From assembly GCA_010093605.1 (NCBI GenBank), contig MU004181.1, positions 1,550,001 through 1,614,000 of the forward strand: DNA of 64,000 nt, read 5' to 3'. Source of the DNA: Lophium mytilinum (taxonomy: Eukaryota; Ascomycota; Dothideomycetes; Mytilinidiales; Mytilinidiaceae). The notes under the pieces were generated by a model. It was given only the letters and a program-made list of their open reading frames with translations. It searched no databases and had not been told where the DNA came from. Both the position numbers and the translations under genes were made by a program. Positions within the stretch are counted from its first letter, which is position 1. Each line of letters begins with the position of its first letter. This document shows positions 33,967 to 43,334 of this stretch, in pieces.

Positions 33967-34896
33967 ATGGCTACAGATTCACAGCTCATTCCCCAGAAGC
34001 AGTATCGAAAGTCCTTTATTCCTCTTGAATCAAATCCGGACGTATTCACAGAGCTCATCCACGAACTCGGAGTGTCTTCCACTCTATGCTTCCAAGATGT
34101 GCTTTCACTTGACGATGAAGAGCTATTAGCATTTGTGCCTCGCCCTGCACTTGCGCTGGTTCTCGTGTTCCCGAGTTCAAGCACCTACGAAACACATGTA
34201 GCGGCGGACGAGGCTGCGCGACCGGACTATACTGGTAGTAGCGATGACGAAGATGTGAATTGGTTTAAGCAGACCATATATAATGCCTGTGGGCTTTATG
34301 GCATCCTGCATGCCGTTTGCAATGGGAAGGCACGTGAGCATATAGGTATGTGTGTTTCTTGGGATGCTTTAATGATAGACACCGGACAAGACCAGCCCAA
34401 GAGCCCTAACGGCTCAGTTCAATTGCTGCCAACCCCTGATTACGCATCTAAAGTGTGCCTACAATATGAGAATTGTAGTTTTAGAAACCCTCATCGAGGC
34501 CATAGGTCTAACATCATGATAGCACTCAACTCGACGCTTTCGGATCTACTGGCGAAAGGCTTGCTACTTGAGCCAGAGGCCCGAGCCAGAGTCCTAGAGG
34601 ACAGCGCGGAGCTAGAATCTGCATACAGGGTAGTCGCGCAGAAGGGAGACACAGAGCCACCCGAGAACCCGGAGGAAGTAGTGGACTTTCATTATGTCTG
34701 CTTTGTCAAGTCGCACAAGAACAACCATCTCTATGAGCTGGACGGGGACAAGAAGGGGCCAATTGATCGGGGTGCTATTGATGAGGACCAGGACATGCTT
34801 TCACAAGGAGGCTTGGAGCTGATACGGGAGTTCGTTGACCGCGAAAACGGCGGAAACATAAACTTCAGTCTCATGGCCTTGGTACCCGCAGGGTAG
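33967..34896 (+). CDS. Ubiquitin C-terminal hydrolase (UCH, peptidase C12)
   Basis: Cysteine protease that releases small adducts from the ubiquitin (or Rub1/Nedd8) C-terminus; orthologous in type to yeast Yuh1 and human UCHL3. Two exons, 33967-34345 and 34523-34896, giving 250 residues, near the family norm. Catalytic residues: Gln at about 102 and Cys at about 108 in QTIYNACGLYGILH, His at about 183 in DFHYVC, Asp at about 200 in LYELDG. The 177-nt intron (GTATGT donor, TAG acceptor) is a multiple of three and contains no in-frame stop, so the unspliced frame is also open; splicing was chosen because it brings REHIALNSTLSDLLAKG together, as in other fungal UCHs. It is divergent from the gene at 31990 over 273 bases. 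Confidence 0.93.
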   Translation: MATDSQLIPQKQYRKSFIPLESNPDVFTELIHELGVSSTLCFQDVLSLDDEELLAFVPRPALALVLVFPSSSTYETHVAADEAARPDYTGSSDDEDVNWFKQTIYNACGLYGILHAVCNGKAREHIGMCVSWDALMIDTGQDQPKSPNGSVQLLPTPDYASKVCLQYENCSFRNPHRGHRSNIMIALNSTLSDLLAKGLLLEPEARARVLEDSAELESAYRVVAQKGDTEPPENPEEVVDFHYVCFVKSHKNNHLYELDGDKKGPIDRGAIDEDQDMLSQGGLELIREFVDRENGGNINFSLMALVPAG

Positions 34897-35784
34897 GGTC
34901 CGAGCTGTTTAGGACAGACAGGAAGGGACATGCATGTAGGTGCGCTTGGAGTCACACTCTTTGTAGATTTCTCCAAAGAGCAAGAAGTGTGAACTATGAA
35001 GGACCGTAATTTGTCTTGCAACATGTGCACATGTGCCACGAGGGCACGAGGAAGCGGCCATACAACCTGACCCTCCACAAGACGCGGAGAACGAGGCTGC
35101 TCTTCGATGAAGAACTTGTAGGTGCGGTCTCCCTGAGAAGGAAGTGGCGCGCTTGTGCGATTGCGTAGGAGTAGAGGACGACTAGAAGTACGAGAGATGC
35201 CGCTTTCAATTTCATGGAAAGCAGTAGCTGATATGGTTCTGCCTGAATAGAAATCACAAAGTGCATTCCGTGGCCTCTTTGTATTGAGTTATGGATTGCT
35301 TGTTGCCAGTTTGTTGAAGCTGTGGCCAGGTGAAGAAATTCTTAAATCCCAAGCCCTCAAGCTTAGGCGGTCATTCTCTTCCAGCCTAGCGTGTTTTTCT
35401 GCCCTTATGTAATCACTCTTCGAATCTCCTCGTACAGCTTAGTGAAAGAATGGAAAAGGTTCTACTCGCAGTATTGGTTGCAAACTTGGATGTGACAGAT
35501 AGACTGAAAGAAGACTGTGCCCATGATCCGCGTATTCAAGGACCAGTTTCAGAGGCGCATTTACCGGAAACCTGCGTTGATGTAAGGTGAATGTGAAGTA
35601 TTGCGCCAAGCCACTAACCAATCTGGCGCTAGTGGCCCAGCCTGATCTGCCTCACCTCGCAACTCCTCGAGCTGCGACAGACCTGCAACCTTCCTTCCAT
35701 CTCGCAACTCATCGCGCTCTTCACTCACCTCCGCTCGCGCTTTGCTGTCTGCAATCAACCTCGTCGCTACGTCACGTCGCCAGC
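34897..35784. other. Intergenic spacer with a possible small ORF
   Basis: About 890 bases between UCH and the zinc-finger gene. It contains the small signal-peptide ORF listed separately and the promoter of the zinc-finger gene; nothing else is seen. Confidence 0.45.
34994..35215 (-). CDS. Possible small secreted protein
   Basis: A 73-codon ORF beginning MKLKAASLVLLVVLYSYA followed by AIAQA. It has a textbook signal peptide layout: basic start, hydrophobic core and small residues before the cut, so cleavage is plausible after about residue 22. The remainder is basic and Ser-rich with three cysteines near the C-terminus. It converges on the UCH gene. Against it: no homologue is recognised, the length is short, and the hydrophobic core also reads as a plausible 59-nt intron (GTACTT donor, TTCTCAG acceptor) that would fuse different frames. 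Treat as a candidate only. Confidence 0.3.
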   Translation of the reverse strand: MKLKAASLVLLVVLYSYAIAQARHFLLRETAPTSSSSKSSLVLRVLWRVRLYGRFLVPSWHMCTCCKTNYGPS

Positions 35785-37286
35785 ATGGGCAAGAAAAAGC
35801 GCAGCCACCCCGATCTCCAAGAGAAGCTGGAACGTCCATGGTGCTACTACTGTGAGCGCGATTTCGACGACCTCAAGATCTTGATTTCCCACCAAAAGGC
35901 TAAGCACTTCAAGTGCGAGCGATGCGGCCGTAGACTCAACACGGCTGGAGGTACATGCTTCTCTGTTGGCCTTGACTTCCCTCCCTATCGCGTCGCGTCG
36001 GACGTCGCTAACAATATCATCAGGACTGGCCGTTCACTTGAATCAGGTCCATAAGGAAACCCTCACGAGCGTCGAAAATGCGCTGCCCAATCGCGCTGGC
36101 CTCGATGTCGAGATATTCGGGATGGAGGGCATTCCCGAAGACGTTGTCAACGCCCATCAGATGAGTGTGACGACACAGCACTACAATGATATCCAGAACC
36201 GTGCAGTTGCGACTGGAAACCACCCAGGCGGCGGAGGTGGCTTTTCGAATGGCAATGCACCCAAGAAGCCGAAAATCGAGGCCGCGTCGGACCTGAAGAA
36301 GCGGCTGGCTGAATTCAAAGCGCGGAAGGCGGCGCTGGAAGCCGGAGGAGGCACAAGCAGCGGAGATGTGACTCCGATGAGCGCAGGACAAGGAACACTG
36401 AGCCCTGCTGTAGGCCACAGCCCCGCTGGATTCGTGAGTAGGCCTACAGCTCTTGGATATGAAGCTAAGCGTTCTCTAGCCGCCTGCAGGCTCACCTCCA
36501 TATGGAGCACCTCCACAGCATTTCTCGGGCCCGCCAGGTGCGCACGCGAGCCCTCAGCCGGCGTACTCTCCGCCGTACGGTCAGCAACAGTTCTCGCAGC
36601 CACCTCTGCAACATGGCTTCCCGCCACAACCCCACTACGCTCCACAGGTATCGTTTCCACCCCAGACTGGCTTTGCCCCTTCTCCAGTTCAGCATTTTGG
36701 TGGGAGCCCATACGGGCCCCCTGGGCCGCAGCCGTTTCCACCTGGTGGTCCGCCTGCTGGTCCGTACCAGCCACAGTATCAAGGCGGGCCACCTCGTCAA
36801 TTCGGTGCTGCGTCGCCGATGGTCGATTTCAACGGTGGGCCGCCGCGTTATGCATCTCCTACTAACGGCATGTCCCATCGACAGGGTAGCCTACCGGCTC
36901 CACCTGGCCTGCCTCAGAAACCAGTGTCGAACGTACCACACGTCAATTCGTACCAGCTTCAGCAGATGCACCAAGGACAGCCTCCACTTTCTCAAGGTGC
37001 ACCCGGCGCTCTTGGCCTTGCAGGCAGTGCGTTTGACGAATCTGTGGATGAACTCATCTCCGCTGCCGCCAAAAATGCTGAAGAAACCTCGAAAACTACG
37101 CTGCTGGACACAGAGAAGAAAGCAAAGAAGGACAAGGTCATCAAACTCATATACAACGACGAAACGGTCAGTCCCGAGGAGAAAATGGCAGCATTGCCCA
37201 GGTACGCATTCACCTTAGATCACGAAGATGTCATCGTACAAGATGCCGTCGAAGGTGCTCTCACGGGAACAGTGGATGCGCAGTAG
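35785..37286 (+). CDS. BuGZ/ZNF207-like C2H2 zinc-finger protein
   Basis: Three exons: 35785-35950, 36024-36433, 36480-37286; 460 residues. The N-terminus carries two C2H2 fingers, starting [20 protein letters not shown] and [10 protein letters not shown], then [13 protein letters not shown] and [11 protein letters not shown]. This is the arrangement of human ZNF207/BuGZ, a spindle- and Bub3-binding protein. The middle is a long Pro/Gln/Gly-rich low-complexity region, as in BuGZ where it drives phase separation. Near the C-terminus (about 414-434) the sequence [19 protein letters not shown] resembles the Bub3-binding GLEBS motif. The intron-2 acceptor is the CTAG at 36479; the CAG ten bases further on would shift the frame. 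The function is inferred from architecture. Confidence 0.87.
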
Positions 37287-39340
37287 GGCAAACGATGCTT
37301 CGAGAAGCTTTGATGTGCTACTTCAAGAACTCCGGATATTCAGACGAACCTGCTCGAGCCTTCTCCAGCTACGGATTTGACGGATCGTCGACATACACCT
37401 CTCCTGGACATGACGGCATTTCGTTCAACCAGTTAAGTGCGGGACTTACTGAGCATCGCTGGGTTGGAGAGGTTGTTGATAATTTGCAGGTGGGATGAAA
37501 GCGGTTGGCGACTATCGTGGTGGCGATCGAAACGGACCCACTCTGGGACTTAGTCGGGGTAAGTGAATTTGCGACTTTTTCTTTTCTGCACCAGATGTTT
37601 CATGTTCAGGCGGGTTTATTGCGGCTCCACTCACTTCCCTGGAGAGTTGTTGGAATGGTGGCTGTTTGGACTGATGGAGTGCTGGATTGATGGTTAGCGG
37701 GTAATTGGCAGCGAGCTTTCACAGGACCTGTGACAGGCTTGCAACTGGCAACTTCAAGCACAGCAGTGCATTTACTCCTCAGACCCTGTAAGTCTAAACG
37801 ACGGTTGGTCTTCCTTTATGGATTCTTTGCTCTCCTTCTCCCTTGAACCTACCTGAAGAAGCTATTGTAAGTCGTGAAGTCATTACTCGGTTGTGAATAG
37901 GCTTGGCCATTACCGTGCCGTCCTCGGTAGGAAGGTCGTATTCGCTAAGTCAGATGGACAAGCTTGAATTTTGTATGTGCCCTTCGTCAATCCCCGAATA
38001 CCGATCGCTATACCTCAGCCTTCCAAGCTGGCTGACTGAAGGTTCATAATCCTGAAATTTGTTTTTCTACGCGGAATACGACAGTGCATGTTGTTCACCC
38101 TGACCTCTTAGTCCTATGATCAAGACAGCAACTTTGACCCAGCCTTCTGATCTCCCCCATATTGCGCCGCGTTGGACTGCGGTTGGGTCATGATGACCAC
38201 GATAGCCTTCGCAACTGATAAACATCTTTCATGCCCACCCCTTACCGGCCTCATCGCTTTTATATCATATCCATAGTTGGGTTTGTGACCATAGCTCCAG
38301 CCTCAAGCTTATTTCTTGTGCCACATGGCGCCATTAAGATCCGTCGTGGTCATAAACCGCACGCGAAGTGCAACTCGTTGCCACTTGCTAATGTATCCTC
38401 GTGTTCTTGCACGAGAGTAAGTCGCTCAATCTGGCAAAGGCCAAGGGCCCATAAGATTCACCGGAAGCTATCTATATGCCTATACAATGCAATGGCTAGA
38501 GAGATATTCGGCATAAGTCATCAATTCAAGACCAATTCGCCATGAGATCACATCACTGCCTTGAGCTGTGAAATTGACCTGAAGTCTAACTGAACATCTT
38601 CACAAAAACCATCGTATATTCCCGGGGTTCTATTTGCCTAAAGCATGACCGGAGTAACACTCAATCCGTCGTGGTCAGATCAGGCTCCCCCGTTTCAGGT
38701 GGCCTACAATGCTATCAGCTTTTGTCAACATAGTACTTCTTCGATCTTGTGTAATATAATTAGGGACCTCAAGCGGTGTCAGGCAAGCGTATAGAGAAGC
38801 CTAAAGGGAGTGTGTTGCTCAAGTATTTCGCTGCATTTCTTGCACCTTGAAGCTTTCTATTACCATTCACTCACGATATCGATAATGTAGAGCCAAATGC
38901 GATAGGTCAAGGGATATTTGTCGTTCCAGTAGGTCTTCCCCAGTACCTAGGTACGTACGTAGCCTTTTGACCCCGCCTGCGGCAACGGGCATGCAGCACA
39001 TCCGCGGATCCCGAAAAGCTTAGCATAAATGATGCTAGTCGACGTCACGCTTACCTACGAAAACAACGGCACACCAAGGCAGAATCACTATCGTTACCAG
39101 TCATCTACCGGGAATATCCAAGGGTCTAAATTTATAACTTGGAAGCCAATTGAGTCTATATACTCCGTAGACGTTCCCTTTCTACCAATGGAGCTGTTCC
39201 TTAGCTCCGATCCGTCACTTCCTCCCTTCTCATCTCTCGCTTACCTCTACTTGACTATTCTCATTTCTTCTGCTCTCATAGCGTTTGACGCTTTCGGATT
39301 AAGGACAGAAGCGAGGAGGAACAAGGCGAATTCGGCAAAG
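37287..39340. other. Long intergenic spacer
   Basis: About 2.05 kb upstream of the 6PGDH-like gene. It contains a perfect 12-base palindrome GTACCTAGGTAC at 38943-38954 and a TATATAC at 39157-39163 that may be the core promoter of the next gene. An ORF of 104 codons at 38231 is not convincing. No gene or RNA recognised. Confidence 0.5.
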
Positions 39341-40994
39341 ATGGAGTTTGATAAGGTGGGTGCATTCATATAATGCGAACAACTCCGGATATTTTACTAT
39401 GTGCCGTGAGTAAATACTGACGAATATCTGGCCTACAGATTGCAATGATTGGGTGCGGCAGTATGGGAGGCGGCATGTCCCTCCTGTTCGCCGAAAACGG
39501 GTTAGAAGTCAGTATATCAGATCCGTCCGAGGAGACCATGGACAAAGTTCTCAAACGGGCGGAAGAGGAGGGATTGGGCGGCAGACTGAAGAAATTCAAA
39601 GGTAACATTCCATAATGCTTCAATTCAACCATTAGATCCTAATGGTTGCCCCAGGCGGAGACTACAAATCCCTCTGTGCCTCCCTCAGCTCGCCCAAGCT
39701 CCTCGTCTTCAGCCTCCCCCACGGCGACGTTGGCGACAAGGTCCTCGAAGGTCTAACACCATACCTAACATCCAACGACATCATCCTCGACTGTGGCAAC
39801 GAACACTTCGCCAATACCGAGCGTCGACAGCACAAATGCCGCTCGACCGGCATCCACTATCTCGGCATCGGCGTCAGCGGCGGTTACCAGGCCGCCCGTC
39901 AAGGCCCCTCGATGTGTCCCGGCGGCGACGAAGAAGCCCTCCGCACCGTTATGCCCCTTCTTGAGCGTGTCGCGGCAAAAGACAAGAACGGCCGAAGCTG
40001 CGTCGGTGCCGTAGGGAAAGGCGGGTCGGGCCACTACGTCAAGACCGTCCACAACGGCATCGAGCACGGCATGATGAGCGCCATATCCGAAGCGTGGGGC
40101 GTGATGCGCGCCATGGGCATGGGCATCGAGGAGATCGGAAACGTGCTTAAGAAGTGGAACGAGGAGGGAGAGTTCAGGGGTACGTTCCTCATCGCCATTG
40201 GCGCGGATCTGGCCCACAAGCGCGACGAGAAGAAGGAGCTTGTCCTACCGACTGTTGCGGATAAGGTCGTGCAGGATATCACAGGTGAAGAGGGGACCGG
40301 GATCTGGTCGAATACAGAGGCGATTGAGCTGCATGTGCCCGCGCCGACGCTGAATGTAGCGCATGCGTTCCGATTGGCGTCGGCGTATCTGGGGGGGAGG
40401 GAGAAGGCGAAGAAGGTTGCGGGGGGTGGGTGGCCGCCGAGGAAGCTGGAGTTTGGGAAGGGACAGAAAGAGGCGTTTGTGGAGGATCTGAGGAAGGCGA
40501 CGTTTGCGACGTGTTTGGCGAGCTATATCCAGGGGTTGACTGACATCGATGCCGCCAACAAAAAGCACGGGTGGGAGATTGACTATGCCGCTGTATTGCA
40601 GATCTGGAAGGCTGGGTGCATCATCCAAGCCGACTATATCTCGGAAGAACTTCTCGCGCCTGTTCTTAACTCTGGGAATCCGAAGTCTTTAAACCTCCTG
40701 TTCAACGACCGCGTGGTCAGAGATATTCGGAATAGCATGGACAATCTACGAAAAGTGGTAGCGAAGGGGGTGGAAACGGATCAGGTTATTCCGACACTGA
40801 GTGCGAGCTTGGAGTACTTCAAAATTGCGACAGGGACGAATCTGCCGACGAGCTTTTACGAGGCGGAGCTGGATTACTTTGGGGCGCATATGTTTGATAA
40901 GAAAGGGGAAGAAGGGATTGGTGGACCCACGGAAGGGAAACATCATTTTGAATGGAAGCCAGCGAGAACTAAGGACGGACAGGAGGAACGATGA
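39341..40994 (+). CDS. 6-Phosphogluconate dehydrogenase family enzyme, divergent paralogue
   Basis: Three exons: 39341-39355, 39439-39601, 39655-40994; 505 residues. Decarboxylating 6PGDH converts 6-phosphogluconate to ribulose-5-phosphate. Visible motifs: dinucleotide-binding IGCGSMGGG (about 9-17), substrate loop GIGVSGGYQAARQGPSMCPGG, catalytic GKGGSGHYVKTVHNGIEHGMM with the Lys/Asn pair, and C-terminal domain motifs ASYIQGL and AGCIIQADYI. It differs from canonical Gnd1: the strand-2 end reads SISDPS, where NADP enzymes have NR(T/S), and the C-terminal tail is unlike the usual one. So it is probably a second fungal 6PGDH type with altered cofactor use. The frame upstream of exon 1 is open back to 39029 and includes a hydrophobic stretch; the ATG at 39341 was preferred because a TATATAC element at 39157 makes upstream starts unlikely. 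Confidence 0.88.
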
Positions 40995-41157
40995 GGGGAA
41001 TTGGGATGGGATAAACGACAGACACCACTTCACCAAAAATCAATGGTCAATCTCGACAGATGTCTAAAAAAACGCGAAAGACAAGCGTTATGTACTTCTT
41101 GTATTCAAACCAGCGCTTAGATCAAATAGACGGACGAGAGGCTCCTAGACGTCTCAT

Positions 41158-42767
41158 CTAGTCCTCGTATCCCTCATCGTTTCCCTCCTCCTCCTCATCC
41201 TCGTCATACTCCTCGCTCTGCTCGTCCGAGCTATCGTTCCCCATTCCGCTCTGAGCCCATTCTTCACTCTCGGTCAGGGCAGAGCTCTCACTCAACCATC
41301 GACTCCCATCTAGACCAAGTTGGGTTTCAGACTCCACCATTGACGTCGAAGCCGCAACCCCCTTCTCCAGCTCATCGGCCTCCGGGACCGGATCCACCTC
41401 TCTCAACTCCTCCTCTTCCTCTCCATCCGCGGCGAATCCAACACTCTTTCCATTCCCACCACTCGAGCCCCTGGAGCCCGTTCGTTCCTCTAGCACATCT
41501 CCATTCCAGGGCTTGCACTCCTTAACCACTTGTCCGCACCTCAGGCACGTCCAGCCCTCGCCCTCTTCATTTGCCACCCGCTGCGCCAGACACGCGAAGC
41601 AGTAGACGCACCCGCACGGCACCGCCTCATACGGATTCGTGATATCTGTCGCTGCGGAACCCACCACACCGCCGCCGCCGGCACTCGCAGCCATGATATC
41701 GGCTTCATTCGCATTGATCGGGTTCTGGTCTCTATAGCAGATAGCGCAGGTGCGCTGGGGGAGGAATCCCAGTTCGCCGCCAGCTTTCTCAGCATCAGGG
41801 TCAGAGGAGGACGAGGGACTTCGGCCAATGGCTGACAGGAAAAGCAATTTTGCTTTCCTGAATCCACGGGAGAGGATGCGACGCCAGCGGGATATCCCGA
41901 CCAAGGGCAGTAGGAAGAGTAAGAACTCGGTGAAGGCGTGCCATACAAGTTGGCGATTGAGGTACTCGAATGACACTTCGCGGGATGTGGCGTGCGATGC
42001 CGGTGTTAATCGCAAACGTAGGAGACGGTCGAGTATTGTGCGGTACCGGCCGTTTGTGAGGAAGACGAGGAAGGATATTAAGCTCGCAGCGTCGTGGGCC
42101 GAGTTTGTGAGCTCAGTTATCCGGGTTAGGAGCCGGAATTGCGGTGTGGATTCGTGGGTGTAGTCCTCGGAAAGGGCGAGGAGGTGCTCTTCCCACTTCG
42201 TCCAGGCGTATCGGCCGCCAACGCTGGTGAGTCCGTAGACGACTTTCTGCCATGGCTTGGGGGGCGGGCGTGAGGGGAGGTTCGACCGTGCATCAGAGTA
42301 GCGTAGGCCTTGCAGCAGAGCACCGTAGGAGGCGTCGTGGTCCCATATGGAGAGTTTAAAGAGGAGGGCGCGGAGGGTGAGGAGGATTTCAGAGGAGTAG
42401 GTGTCTGTAATATGGGACTGAGCCGGTCAGCAATAGGTCACATAACGGCTGGACTCGATATACGTACACCCAGATACTTCAGGCCTTCTCCAACCTGACC
42501 CTTCAGCAGTTCCAGAAGCTCGTCGTCGAGGAGTTCAGCATCCACTTGGCCGACCCTAAATGCCGGTCTTGTCCCCTCTCGTCCACTGATAGCATCCCAT
42601 ACACTTAGCCCCGCGTTTCCCAACCTGTTGAAAGGATATGGTAGGCGTGCTACCGTCGAGGCGTTGGCAGCATTCTGAGCAGCGGCGCGTGCTCTGGCGT
42701 CCGAGTCGCGTTGGGCGCGGCGGGCGGCAATGCGTTCCTGAGCGGCGAAGAAGTCGGCGGAGGGCAT
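41158..42767 (-). CDS. PEX2: Peroxin Pex2, RING-type peroxisomal ubiquitin ligase
   Basis: Integral peroxisomal membrane protein; with Pex10 and Pex12 it forms the retrotranslocation channel and E3 ligase that ubiquitinates the receptor Pex5. Two exons, 42767-42468 and 42417-41158, separated by a 50-nt intron; 519 residues. N-terminal Pex2/Pex12-type region: SHITDTYSSEILLTLRALLF, FKLSIWDHDASYGALLQGLRY and helices that would span the membrane. The C-terminal RING finger is CAIC, then PCGCVYCFAC, then CLRC. The usual zinc-ligand His of a C3HC4 RING is replaced by Cys (CGC), and there is a long Gly/Ala-rich insert between the first Cys pair and the rest. A very acidic tail ends the protein. It is divergent from KAP120 over 567 bases. 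Confidence 0.93.
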
Positions 42768-43334
42768 CTGGGGCGCATTTGTGACAGTAAGGGCGAGGTG
42801 ACGGGGCGACGGCGAGGGATATGGGCGTGAAGAGATGGACTGATGATTGTCGATATCCTGGCGGTGCGACCAGGCCGAGGTAAAGCAGGGAGCTTGTGGT
42901 GGAGAGTCGTGAATTCGGGGTAGCCCAGATATAAAAGTATACAACAGCACAAGTGTGTTCTATCTCTCTATGATGGTGAAGAGTGCATTGCTTTGGGTCA
43001 AGCTAGAAACGCTGCATTTTAAATTATGGCGTTGTTGTGGTTCGCGGACCAAACCACGCTTTGGCACGTGAAGGCACTCAGCCCTATCTTCAAGTGTGGC
43101 GCGTGCGGCGTTAGACGTGGCGGGGCAATATCTGAAACACTCCCGGCCTCAACTCACCTCCCCGTCAACATCGAAAGCTGCCCCACCTTCACCATAATAT
43201 TTGCTCGTCAAAAGAGACGTCTGTCCAGCTTCTGTGCTTGCCATGTCCACAACATCCGCTGTGGCCGCGATCCTCGACTCTTGCTGGCTTGGACCCCTCT
43301 ATTCCGAGGCCTAAATCCCCCCACGTAGACAACC
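42768..43334. other. Divergent promoter region of PEX2 and KAP120
   Basis: 567 bases between two divergent starts. A minus-strand ORF continuous with the PEX2 frame reaches to 42950, so a longer PEX2 N-terminus is formally possible. Otherwise nothing is seen. Confidence 0.45.

Noticed and set aside
38231-38545. 104-codon ORF with a hydrophobic N-terminus
   Set aside because: The hydrophobic part is short and broken by His, Pro and Arg; the rest is compositionally random and not linked by splice sites to other frames.
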